Origin: Platycnemis pennipes
Taxonomy: Eukaryota; Arthropoda; Insecta; Odonata; Platycnemididae
DNA length: 64,000 nucleotides
Reading direction: 5' to 3'
NCBI GenBank assembly: GCA_933228895.1
Contig: OW121854.1
Coordinates: forward strand, 93,052,609 to 93,116,608
The position numbers and the translations under genes were made by a program. A model generated the notes under the pieces. That model saw nothing but the letters and a program-made list of their open reading frames with translations. It was not told the DNA's origin and searched no databases. Shown here piece by piece: positions 23,761 through 34,888 of this stretch (positions are counted from its first letter, which is position 1; each line of letters begins with the position of its first letter).

Positions 23761-25004
23761 GAAAGGATAGGTCAATTCTCATACTTGTATGAGTAGATAC
23801 TCATCCAAGGGTGAAATGGTCACATTACACCAGATGGCTTTCTGAGGCAGTTGATCCCTCAGAAATAGACATGGCCCTTTGCTCATATACACGTCACCTC
23901 ACTAGTCACTACAATCGAGTAGGTTGCTACAATGCCCATTGATGAATTAGAAACTTAATTGCTCTAGAGTCAAGTCCTAGGAGAAAAAATATTAAACTCT
24001 GAAATGCGTATTAATTACATTACGTAAACCAAAGCACTCCAAAATGAAGTTTATAATGATCATCAATAGGAGCAGGAATTAAAAGATTTCAAAGAATATA
24101 ATTATGTAAATATGAAGAGGTTAGCTGTTAGAAGAATAAAGTAGAGAGCTGCATCAAACCAAACTTAGGATTGTTGAATTATGATGATAAAAAATGTTAT
24201 TGCTGAAATGTGCAATAAGTTGGTAATGTTGGCAATAGGTTCAACTTAGAAGGACTGAAGAGGATTTGAAATATCTCCGCGAAAGCAGAAAAATAAGGTA
24301 TATATTGAATACTCAATGAAATGCAGTTAACTTAGAGAAATTTTTCCATGAAAAAACCGGACAAGGTGAACTCATGTTTCCCACAATATATTTTAGAGAC
24401 AATTACAACCGGCCCACAGGCCACCTTCTGGTACGTACATTGTCTCACAATATACCTGAAGATGATATGAGGGCCATACTAATCTAATACATATACTGTG
24501 GAATATACAAGTTCTCCTCGTTCTGTTTTATGTTACGTACATTTTATTTATCTATCAAATTATGTCCTTCATACCTGCAAACCACTAAAAATCGGAGAAA
24601 TAGATGACCAACAGTAGAATGTTAATAGTTATAATTTGAATTGATCTAATCTTCGGGCTAAGAGTGCTGATGAAGGAGAGAATAAGGATATGTAGCTATT
24701 AGGGAATAAGGCGTACAGAAATTTAGAAAACATACACTATATCAAACTTTAGGATCGCGAGCCAAGAATTCATAAAAATACTTGGAGACATGGTTATTTT
24801 CACTGGCATAAAAAAATTGGCAGGAGTGTTCATGTTTTAAGTCAAATTCAAAGCTTCATATGCACGATGCTGTTTGATCAGGAACTATAATCCAAGAGAA
24901 TGAGACAATAGTAAAAACAAAAAAATGGAAAAGAAAAATGATTAGTAGAAGTAGAATTATATTCATAGATACTCGTACTTCTTAAGCTGCCGTCGTTGGC
25001 ATTA

Positions 25005-25146
25005 ACCTGCTCAATACGAAAGGCTTAACGTCCCATCTGAAGGACGGGGAACTGAACTTGAAAAGCTCCCCACACATCACTCAAGTAGACCGCTGTTTCC
25101 TTGAAAACTCCCTGCCGCTGCCCGGATTTGAACCCGGGACATCGGC
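25005..25146 (-). mobile_element. SINE fragment, antisense
   Basis: GGCTTAACGTCCCATCTGAA, GGGAACTGAACTTGAAAAGC, CACTCAAGTAGACC and GGATTTGAACCCGGGAC match the first family. The B box is near canonical, and the outermost head is missing. Confidence 0.7.
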
Positions 25147-26860
25147 GGAGGAATTAGATGAAGTAAACAAAAGTGGAGGACATTTCGAGAGGCCAAGGTA
25201 TGTTGAAGGACGTGAGGCAGGGATGAATGTTCGCTAGAAGCTGAAGAGAGAGGAAAAAATTAGTGTTTTGGATGGCACGAAGGCATATAGGAGATTTAAA
25301 GAGAGTTTAATACAGGAATAAAGTATTGGTTGTGAGATCAGTTAACATTCGACGCTCGTGGGCGAGGGTATCAGGCGAGGACATTTCGCAAAGCTATGTT
25401 AGAATACTAAGATATTGACGTATGAGATGGCATTGAATGCTTTCCTGAAAAGAGTACTAAAAAGAGATGCCATGCGATACGAAAAAGGAAGAAAAGATTG
25501 AAAAATTTTGGTGCGTTATGCCCAGATTTAACTAGAGCCAATGCAGGTTAAACACCAGCTTGTGCGGACAGTACATCAATCTAATGGCTACGACAGTAGA
25601 GGCTTTACAAACTGTTCAGAGGGTTAGTTGTCGTGAACGTTCGACGACGGGAGAGGTGTTAAACTACTATTTACGTGCCGCAAAAACATCCAACCAAACA
25701 TTGTAAAAGCCTGAGTATTATTTCTTGCTTGCGTCGTGAACGCCATTTGCTCGTGGGAGATTGAACGTATTCTCGGAACACTGACGCGGGTCGAACGGGA
25801 TGCAGCGATGCCTCGCTTTACATCGACTCGATTCGAATTCCCTCGCAGTTAACGTCGGCTGCAGGAGCGTCGCAAGAGGGGGCGGGAAGCCCGGAGATTC
25901 CCCCACTCCTCCTCTCCCCCGCAACCCATCCCTCCCCAATTTCGACCGGTTTTGCGCCTAAGTTACTTACTGTTTCCAGCCTCCAGCCCCAGCCGACCCT
26001 CCACGAAATGAAACCTTCACTTCCTTACGCACAGTTTGTAAACGAATATCCAAAATGTGATTAGTGGACCTACACCCCAGGCCAACTCCTCACCTGACGC
26101 AATTGACGTGAACGATGACATTATGGATCGTTCCAGTAGTTCAGTATTGGGCTGCGCATTAGCTATCGACAGATACATCCCCGCAGCTGCTGGCAAACGC
26201 ATATTTTTTTAATAACAAATTGATAAACAATGCGGAACGTTGCGCAGCTTACGTATGTACAATTGTAGGAGGATGAAGGTAATTTTTTCAATCATGGTAA
26301 TAGCAATACGCACACCATTTATTTTTTGTAAAAATTTATTTACACATCTTTTGAGTCAAGCTTTTGTCTCCTAAATTTCTTCTCTATATTTCGCACTTCA
26401 CGGCATCCGCTGTATCTGACAGTGCACGAGAAAAGAAAATCCTTAAAGTACGGTGAACATTAAAATCAACTCAAGTGAAGGGTAAGGTCACCCCCATGTT
26501 GCTTTAAAAGATGGGAACGTATTTATCATACTTTTAAACGCTGCTTAGGATATGTTTTCTTAATACTCCCATCACCTATGTGGCGGGAATGTAGGTACAC
26601 TCAAATTAGCCCGCTACTAGAAATTGGCGTAATTTTGTTTTAAATCATTCCTTCTCCTAATAGTTCCTTGCAGCGTTTTTAAAATAAGACTATCTTGTAT
26701 TTTATTTTATTCTGCAAGAACTAGAGACCGAAAACATTTGTTTACTATTTAACAAAACAAAAAGTAAAGATTTTTGGATTGTTTAAACACCGATTTTCAT
26801 CAGTTGTTGCATTTCTTCTTTTGATCGATTGAGTGTAAAAAGGATAATTTTTGCTTTTAG
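25147..26860 (+). other. Intron of the HMG-box gene, part near the second HMG exon
   Basis: No exon or repeat is supported. A mildly GC-richer patch at about 25740-26000 includes a pyrimidine-rich run but no recognisable element. Confidence 0.45.
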
Positions 26861-26958
26861 ATTGGGAGGAATGTGGAAGAGCATGGTGAAAGAAGTTAAG
26901 GACAAATACTTTTCGTTGGCCCGCCAAGTAGATGCTGAGCACAAGAGGAAATATCCAG
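26861..26958 (+). CDS. HMG-box exon 2: helix 2/3 of the DNA-binding domain
   Basis: The acceptor TTTTTGCTTTTAG ends at 26860 and the donor CCAG|GTAAACC starts at 26959. It enters in phase 2 (AG+A gives Arg) and leaves in phase 1. The 32 whole codons read LGGMWKSMVKEVKDKYFSLA and RQVDAEHKRKYP. These are the conserved LG..WK, Y..LA and H...YP positions of the SOX/MATA HMG box. With 19255-19408 before it and DYVYNPKEARIRKA at the start of the exon at 31495, it completes a box of about 80 residues with no gap. This continuity across three exons is the main evidence for the gene model. Confidence 0.93.
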
Positions 26959-27629
26959 GTAAACCATCTTTTTCCCCTGTCGATCCCAGAAGCTACAACT
27001 AGTTACAGCATCGCGTAACGATCCTTGAAAGCGAATAACGTAACTAATAATTTCCAGCAATTTAATAGCATAGAAGAGAACACACAGAAATAATCTAGAG
27101 CACGTAACATGAAGATAAAACTTTCTATGGATCGGACCTGATTATTTGACCGCAACATGGCTAGAAATTAAATTTTTATTGAGCTATATACTCCAGAAGG
27201 AAAGAAACAAATACCCCTTTACTTTATACTTTCAAATCTTCTTTTTTTAAACTCCCTTCGCGATTCAAAGATCCGATGCTGACGCAACAAGGATTTAAAG
27301 CTTCCTTCCCACGTCAATATCACATACATGCTGCCATACGGTACTTCGATCGAAGGAGATTTCTATGAATACAGTGGAGACGAGAAGTTGTAAATATGAA
27401 GTAGGTATAAATGAAGGACTTGAGAGAGAGTTAGAAAAGTACTCGACAACAATGAGCGCTTGCCCTGAGATATTTTGCGTATAGCGTCGGATCTGGTGGC
27501 GCACTTGCTGAGCTGAAACCTTTAGGCAGGCGCTCACTTCGTTGGATCGTCCCGCATCGTATTTTCACCACTCGTCGCTCAATAAGAGCGGGCTTGACGA
27601 AAGACCGGCGGAAAATTATCCCCTAAGGC

Positions 27630-27667
27630 CCCCGTCTGCCGCGCCGCCAACATGGGCAGACGGGGGT
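27630..27667. repeat. GC-rich hairpin, 12-bp perfect stem
   Basis: CCCCCGTCTGCC at 27630-27641 is the exact reverse complement of GGCAGACGGGGG at 27656-27667, with a 14-base GC-rich loop. It lies in the HMG gene intron, about 0.8 kb before the CpG island. Confidence 0.7.
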
Positions 27668-27774
27668 ACAAGGTTAACTTTTTATCCTTCATGAATACGC
27701 AGCTCAACGATCACGTGGAATACTTAAAATGCTAATCTTGATATTTTCCCTTCCGCTAACACGTACCAGGCGTG

Positions 27775-28130
27775 GTTTAAATACTCCACGTCGGACTAAA
27801 TACATCGCCACGGCAATAATTAACCTGAATTTCCGGGGGTTCTCTGCTTAACTCCAAAAAAAATTATCTAATATTTCACCACACTGATTACTACCTAACA
27901 CCTTAAATGTTCCGTGTTAGACTAGAAATATCGCCAAAGAAATAGCTAATTCATAATTTCCGGGGGTTCAGTGTTAAGCTCGAAATTTAGCTTCAAGGTT
28001 AGAAAAAAACCAAATAACATTTTGAAAAAATTCCAGTTAATACAACTTAAATATTCCGCGATAAACTATAAAAATCGCTAAAGCAGAAACCAAATTCAAA
28101 TTTCCGGGTAGTCAGAGTTAAACCAGAAAT
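27775..28130 (+). repeat. Three diverged tandem repeats, about 110-140 bp each
   Basis: Three blocks share the same order of motifs: a TTAAAT..TCCRCG start, then ACTARAAATATCGCCA-like sequence, then AATTTCCGGGGGTTC (third copy AAATTTCCGGGTAGTC), then TTAARCYCGAAA-like sequence. The starts are near 27775, 27903 and 28048. Divergence is high, so the duplication is old. They end about 300 bp before the CpG island. Confidence 0.6.
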
Positions 28131-28399
28131 AGTTCAGAGATCAGAAAAAAAAAGTTGTGCAAATATTTAACAGCGCCTAGTACTACACCTTTTGTATCTA
28201 TCGATTATTTTCCAGCATAGTCTAAAGCGGGGGATGATTGCAAATAAATTCGGCACTCCCATCCGAAAATTTTTTAACTTTGGCCAGCCATGGGGGATGA
28301 AACCCTAGGAAAACGCACCGAAGTGGAAACATGACGGGCTGAATATTTCCCCACGGCCTCCGAAGGGTTGGAAAAAAAAATAATAACAACTCTCTTAAG

Positions 28400-30612
28400 T
28401 TAAGGGCGAAGGGAGCCGAGTTTCTCGCCACCGAGCCGATGTGCATTTCCTAATCCCACCCGACACACGCATACCCTCCGCTGCACCCGCCCGGCGTCGC
28501 GACGCGTCCCACACCCGTGACGCTCCCCGCCTCGTGGCGGGACGGACGCCCAAACCGGCACGCCGTCCCGGAACGGAGCGGGGCGTTCGGTCGAGTGAAT
28601 GGGCCGTATAGATCGAGAGTCTCGCTGATCGATCAGCGAAGAGGCAGCCAGCCTCCTCCCTCCCTCCCTCTCTCTCGCTCTTCGGGACTCGCTTCTTTCC
28701 CCACGGCCTGCGAATGTCGTCAGCGAGGAGAAGATCCGACGGGGGTGCCCCGCGAAGTCGGACGAGGGGCGAGGCGCGGGCGGGAGGGTGCGAGAGGGGG
28801 CGAAGTCTCCGCTCGATACCTGGCCCCACCCATGCGATAGGTGGCAGGTGCCTACCCCTTTCTCCTCCCCCCTCCAACCTCACCCCGTTCCCAACACAAG
28901 GTCGCAGGCGCGGGAAATTCTGCGTTCGATTCCGGGGCCGTCGAGAGGATCAAACGATTTTTCGCGCGCTCCCCCGGTTGGCCCGCTCGCGAAAAATTAA
29001 AAAACCGAGTGAAATAAAAAAAAGGGAACGCAAAACCGTGAACTGCACGCGACCGAGGTGATTCTGGCGGGAGCCGAATCAATCTATCGCCGGAGTGAAA
29101 CCCGTCCAACGCGCGGGTGGCCCGAGCGAAAATAAACAAAAACTTGGGCACGCATCGACGTGGAGAGAATCGAGGGAGGCTATCGCATTCTCCTCGACCC
29201 CGGAGACCGATATTAAACGAAAATAATAACAATGATATCGGGGCGGAGGACGATAAATGATGATAATCGCGGATCCCGGGAAGAGCGCAGCGCCGCGCGA
29301 TAGAAAAATAAACACGCGAGACTATCTCGGCTAGCGTCGATACCTCACCCATTCCCTTCCAAGAACCCCACACAAGTGGATTCGGGACCGGCTTTTTGCG
29401 CTTCGACGTATCCCAGCACCGTTTTTCCCGGGGCTTCGCGCGACGAAAAAAATAACGACGAGCAAATATAAACAGAGACGCAGCAACCCCTCGATCGAGA
29501 GAATTTTTTTTTTTTACAACCTTGTAATTTTTTTCGGGAGCAGAAAATCGTTGGGGATCGCACCGGGGGAAGACAATGGTCCGGGAAAGTTTTCGCAGAC
29601 CCCATCCGACCACACCCCCTCCGCTTCCCCGCACTTCGCAAACTCCACGCGGGTGCAGCGGATATGGAACTGGGCCGCGCGCGGGGGGGTCCCAAACATT
29701 GCCGAACGAGACGTCGCCGGCGCGGGGAAATAAGGGGGGGCAATATTATGATGACATTGGGAGCGGGGGGAGTTCGCCCCCAGGATGACGGACAGGAATG
29801 CAAGCCAGGGGCGGCGGGGAGGAGGAGGATAAGGAAACACAACACGGCGTGGGAGGGGGAGTTTGTAGCGGCGGTGGTTCTGCCTGACGGGGAGAGGTTG
29901 GAGGAGGGTCTTGAATCCCTTCCTCGCCTGGGTCGTCGCCTCGCCGGTTGTATTGATTTGGGCTGACCTCCCTATCAGCGCAGTCGACCGGGTGGTGGTA
30001 TGGGGGGAGGGGCGAACGGTGGGCGGGGCGTGTGGGTGGGAGGGGACGAGGGGGGCGGAAAGTTCGCGGGGGGGCGAGGGGCAGGGCCTAGGCGAGGTGT
30101 CAACGGCGTCTGAATGGCAAGGAAGCACCCGTCGACGAGGCGAAGGGAGGAGGAGGAGGACTCGGTCAGTCGCCGCTGGTCCCACGACGACGGCGCGGAA
30201 CTGGGGCCTTTCGGGGGCGGGGTTCCGGGGGGGGAGGCTAACCCGGCGGCGGCTTGCGCGGGGGCGGCGGAGGCATGCGGGGGGAGGACTCCTAGGCGAG
30301 GGGAGGCGGGACGAAAGGGGAAGGAGAGAGCGAGAGAGAGATCGACGATTTTCATACGGGGCCCAGCATAACAAGCGAGACGAGGGCTTTGCGGAGATGG
30401 GTGAGGCGGGAGCCACGGGCTAAGAGTGGGATAAGCGGGCGGCGTGGTTGTGTTTGATCCGTCCACCCGCGTCTCTCCGTGGGTTGAGGGACGGGGGTGA
30501 TCGTCCCCCTGCGCGGGAGGTCGCGGGTTCGAGAGTCACGTGCAGGACCGGGTCTCGAGGCACGGTTCGGGCGCACCGCCCTTCGACTTCTCCCCTCCGT
30601 GTCTCACGAGAC
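28400..30612 (+). promoter_or_regulatory. CpG island: internal promoter and 5' UTR of the HMG-box gene
   Basis: From about 28.4 to 30.7 kb the sequence becomes strongly GC- and CpG-rich in an otherwise AT-rich, CpG-poor window. It is packed with GC-box-like runs (GGGGCGG, GGGCGGGG) and simple G/C tracts. It ends at a coding exon with a good donor (30613-30721). This is what a protected, unmethylated promoter region looks like in a genome with germline CpG methylation. The exact start site, TATA box or initiator cannot be placed. Long open frames on both strands here reflect the lack of AT-rich stop codons and have low-complexity Pro/Arg/Gly products, so I do not call them genes. Confidence 0.75.
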
Positions 30613-30721
30613 ATGCCAATCATGAACTGCTGCGACTGTTATTGGCAGCCACAGCCTCCGGTCTACCCCCGGCCGTACCTAAGGGACTATCTGCCGGCGA
30701 ATCAAGTTCCTTTCGTCCCAG
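30613..30721 (+). CDS. Alternative first coding exon of the HMG-box gene (HMG-less isoform)
   Basis: An ATG at 30613, the first in its frame, encodes 36 residues, MPIMNCCDCYWQPQPPVYPR then PYLRDYLPANQVPFVP. They run into the donor CCAG|GTAAGG in phase 1. The HMG exon ending at 26958 is also phase 1, so either can join the acceptor at 31494. Joining this exon gives VP|DYVYNPKEAR: only the last ~15 residues of the HMG region remain, so DNA binding should be lost. The peptide is rich in Pro, Tyr, Cys and aromatic residues and looks selected rather than random. If this exon were included together with the HMG exons it would interrupt the box, so the two are almost certainly alternative starts. 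Confidence 0.75.
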
Positions 30722-31494
30722 GTAAGGTGTTTTCTTCCCGAAGAAATCGAGCAAGCCTGGATCGCATCCGTGCGGGAATTAGATTTGGCGCGCTCTGGTT
30801 TATACACGGTGCGAGTCACGGGATCGTTTGTGTGTTTGCTTCGTGTGGCGCCCGCAAAGTTTGACCGAGAAAGACACACGCCCAGCGGATTCACGGTGTC
30901 TTCCACTGTCGCATATTCATTCCGCCGCCAATATTTAAATGACCAAATATTCTTTACGCTCAGTAGACAACCTTATTACAACTGCTCCATATTTTTTCCA
31001 GGAGTTAAGGCTTACGTTTTTGGCTTCGCGTTCGGTTACGCTAGCTACGTTTGTAGATACCTCATATTCTTATGCATAAAAGCTTTCTTGATTGTGAAGT
31101 CGAAACTCGCATGTTCATTAACTCACTTCCTATGACGAATTCCTCAAAAGAACTTATTTCCATGAAATTAAACAAATATGACCACAAGAAAGTTCATGAG
31201 CAACAAGAACATTTTCACGGAGAAGGAAACATAATTTTTTGTCGGTATTCAAGAAATGATATCATTATCATATTCACGTACCTTTATCCCTGACTGCGAG
31301 GTTCACCATTATTGATTACTTTTGAGTTGCAATCTGCTTTTCCCAAACACCAGTATCGTCTCCTGAAAAAATAGGATTGCTTAAGTTGACTTCATTTTTC
31401 TAAGTTTGTGACATACGACTATGACAAAATCGAAGTTTAGAGGGAGGCACATAACATTTTTCCCACAGTTTGACAAATTTATCTTGAATTACAG

Positions 31495-31913
31495 ATTATG
31501 TTTACAACCCAAAAGAAGCTCGAATCCGCAAAGCAATGCGTGATCAGGCAAGTCGAGCAAGAGCTGTTCAACACCAGAGACAGCATCATCAGCAGCCACA
31601 GCATCAGAATCAGCACCACCATCACCAAGCACAAAGTCGACAACAGTATGTGATGCCAATGGGTGGGAGGAATGACATAATCAGCAGAGCAAGACTGAAT
31701 TCTTTGCCAAGGCAAATGCAATCTTCCAATATTCCACAGAACCACAAGATCTCACACCTCCGCATCCCTCCTCACATTCTCCAACAAAAGCCAAATCAAA
31801 TACACATTCAGCAAGTTAGCCAAGGACTTTGTAATGAAGCATGCAATCAACAGTGGATGGTTGGAATTGAGCAGAGGCCTGGAATGCACCAGCAAGATTT
31901 CACCCATGCACAA
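31495..31913 (+). CDS. HMG-box gene exon: end of HMG box and Gln/His-rich region
   Basis: The acceptor GAATTACAG ends at 31494 and the donor CACAA|GTAAGTAG starts at 31914. It enters in phase 1 and leaves in phase 0. It opens with DYVYNPKEARIRKAMRDQAS, the C-terminal end of the box and a basic extension that usually contacts DNA and serves as a nuclear localisation signal. A stretch of Gln and His (HQRQHHQQPQHQNQHHHHQA) follows, then a basic, Pro-containing region. Long Gln/His tracts are common in transcription factor activation or interaction regions. Repeats of CAG/CAC codons suggest this tract varies in length between individuals. Confidence 0.92.
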
Positions 31914-32665
31914 GTAAGTAGAGTCTAACAATCTTTGAGATACTTACTACATTTTTCAGCAATAAGATTTTTTTCCTCTTAAGAAATTCACCTACAATTC
32001 TTATAGTCAGTATCAGAGCTAATACCTACTGGTTGTATCAGATCTATTACCTACCTACTACTGGCAAAGAATTTTCAGGGACTTAATACCAGTAAACAGA
32101 ATCAAAAATATCTCCTCTTGAAAAATATTTAAACTTTAGTTTATAAGCCATAATTGTTGGGATCAATAGGTGTAAATAGTTTCTCAGTTTTTCCATTAAA
32201 ATTATAAGCAATAATGAAGAGTTATTATATGTTATTGCCACTTGTAACTCACTATGATGAGGAAAAATAAATTAGAGTTCTTTAGAGCTCAATTCAAAGT
32301 CATAAAAAGTAATTTTTTCACTATCTGCCTGAATCTTTCAAGCTGCCATCTTTTTGACATTTTACAATGTTTTTAAATTTAATACACTCTGAAAGAACCA
32401 TATGCTATAATAAAATTCTCAATTGAACATCAGCACTGGACAGCCTTCAATCAGCCAATTAAAATTATTGAATTAGTAGCACAATCTTCTAGAATAACAA
32501 TTGTTACCTTTTGAAATAAGATGGATAGGTACTCTAAATAGCTATATCTCTATCCTCACAATGAGTGACACATTTGCCAGAAATGTTTAGTTCAGCATAT
32601 CCATTGAATAATTCAGTTCGAAGGAAGCAGTAAGCTCTGAGTTGAACACAAGCTGGCAGCTTTAA

Positions 32666-32910
32666 AACTCTCGAGTACGGACCTGAGTCCCATATGACCC
32701 AGAGTTATAAACCAATTTCTAGTAACAATATTTACTAACCAAGTAATATATAAGTATGTATTGATTGAAGGCAATAATCTATATAGATAACGATGTAAAC
32801 ATTTTTATATTCCAGAAATGAATTTCTTAATTTTACTTAAGAAAATTTTTTTCAAGGATAAATTTTGTATTTCTCGTGTTACCAGAGACCCGAGGTCTGT
32901 ACTCCGAGTG
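32666..32910. mobile_element. Small TTAA-flanked inverted-repeat element
   Basis: TTAA lies at 32662-32665 and 32911-32914. The ends are inverted and diverged (left CTCTCGAGTACGGACCTGAG, right, reversed, CACTCGGAGTACAGACCTCG). It is non-coding and sits in an intron. The assignment to piggyBac-type elements is tentative. Confidence 0.5.
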
Positions 32911-33039
32911 TTAAAAAATACATATCACTGAGAATGGATCTAGAGAAAAATAGGAAACTTTCTACAGTAGTTGTTCCACACTGTCTTAAGAAATTTAAAT
33001 TGTTTAATTATAGCCAATAATATCATACATTATTTTCAG

Positions 33040-33318
33040 GAACAGCATTATGAAAAAACAAAGGCTTCTATTAGGCAGCAAGTAGAACAGGGGCTTTTGG
33101 ATGGAGTTTATAGCAACTTTGTGGACATGGAGGGAGTGTCTTATCCCACCACTAGAGTAGTAGAAGTCACGGGTGTTGGGCATGGTGAGGGTTTTGCTGA
33201 AAGATCAAACTCTGATGAAAGGACAGGAATGGGTCCACATGTCACCATACAGAATGGACAGGAATTCACTGTCTATACAGATATTGATGGCCATCAACAT
33301 TGGTACCCATATGTGCAG
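33040..33318 (+). CDS. HMG-box gene exon, central region
   Basis: The acceptor CATTATTTTCAG ends at 33039 and the donor GTGCAG|GTAAGA starts at 33319; both ends are phase 0. The 93 residues start EQHYEKTKASIRQQVEQGLL and end DIDGHQHWYPYVQ. A helical, charged start is followed by a Gly/Val/Thr-rich stretch. It has no known domain, but its composition and intact frame make it a confident coding exon. Confidence 0.9.
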
Positions 33319-34692
33319 GTAAGAGGATTAGTACTGAGAAGGGAGCACAAAAGTTAATGCATGATTTCATCAACAACATTTGCCCTAAATATGATAATGC
33401 AATTATTGATTGCTGCAGTGATAGAGAGAATTCCTTATACATACCTACATTAGTATAAGTTCAGTTCATTCAGTGACAGCCTATCCTCATAAATGCTTTT
33501 GAGTGTTTGTTTGGCTTAAAAAAAATGGTGGAATTCAGATGGTGAAAAATAAATGACTTGAGTTCCGCTTCATTACATTTGCTAGAGCATTATTTGAGAT
33601 AGAGAACTATCAGGATACATTCATCCATCATTAGAACTTATACTACATAAGCAACTCTATCATGTACTTATAACTTTTAAAAAATCTTACAGATAATGAA
33701 GATCTTTTTCCTTAATATCTATGAAAATTGATAAACAAGCATCATCAAAACAACTTCTTAAGAGTTTTTTCGCCCTATTTTTAACAAGTACCATACCCAT
33801 AGTGAAATACATACTGGAATGCCACTTCACCTTTCCATACTGTCAAACATGGAAACAAAGATTAAATGCACCTTTAGGAAATTTCCATAGATTTTCTACT
33901 CTTGGAATGGGCCTAATTGTCCTTTTGTAGTTTTGATCTCATTAGCATCCAAACAAGTATTAAGTAATTTATTTTTTCACTCATACAAACTTATCTCTCA
34001 TTAGATAACTAACTAATCGAGTAAAACCTCAGCAGAATAATTTTAAAACAGACAAAATTATTTCTTACTGTCATTTTCTCCATTTAATTGAGGCCCATAT
34101 TTACTCCTACAGTAAAATACACATTACAACCCCAAAAACTGCTTTACTCAAATATCCTTTCTTGGTGCGCCCCCACACTATGGAAGGGATATTTCTCAAA
34201 ATTTCACATTTTTAACTCCAATATTTTGTGCAGTGCATTGATGAATGAATGAATAAATCAGTCAGTCAGGACATTTCGGCTGTGAATAAAGTGTCAGTGG
34301 ATAGCATTTATTTACCAGCCCTCGCCATTGCGTACTCATTGTATGTTAAAGCACATTGTCTCTTTATAATTTAGGTTAAAAGAATAATCTTTATGCAAAA
34401 TCAATGTCAAAACAAGGCCTTAATAGATAGGTAACTTGTAAATAACAACAAAGAATGTCGAGCAGGAGACATACCTATGTTGCTTTTAATTGTGTAAATA
34501 ATAAATAATAGGTTTTGCGAATTGTAAATACATTCACATTAATAAATTATCTTTGCTATTTTGTATCCATACTTCCCTGACTAATAATTTCCACAACCCA
34601 ACAAGACTTGATGTTTTTTTCGGGGGAAGATTGAATTTACACAATTTTTGCACAGGTTTACTGGTTTATATAATATTTGTATTCCTTTAAAG

Positions 34693-34888
34693 GCTGATGA
34701 AATAAAGGTTATTAATGGAGGATCATTAGTAAACCATTGGAACCAACAACATGAGCAGCAGTCCTTGCAACAAACATTGCATCACCCTTCCCCAAATGAG
34801 AACCATGACTTGAAAATGGCAGGGGAACATCAGCAGCTATTCCCGATGCAGTGCTTGGTAGGACCAGAATCAACTAACCCTCTACAAG
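34693..34888 (+). CDS. HMG-box gene exon, Gln/His-rich
   Basis: The acceptor ATTCCTTTAAAG ends at 34692 and the donor CAAG|GTAGCT starts at 34889. It enters in phase 0 and leaves in phase 1. It encodes ADEIKVINGGSLVNHWNQQH then EQQSLQQTLHHPSPNENHDL and further Gln-rich sequence. The acceptor's pyrimidine tract is weak, but the alternative acceptor at 34655 would put a stop in frame. Confidence 0.85.

Noticed and set aside
28395..30623. Many long open frames on both strands of the GC-rich region, up to 300 codons
   Set aside because: High GC removes stop codons; products are low-complexity Pro/Arg/Gly and overlap each other on both strands. Better explained as CpG island and 5' UTR.
34656..34692. 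An upstream acceptor (TTTTGCACAG) for the exon at 34693
   Set aside because: Using it in the phase set by the previous exon reaches a TAA within six codons.
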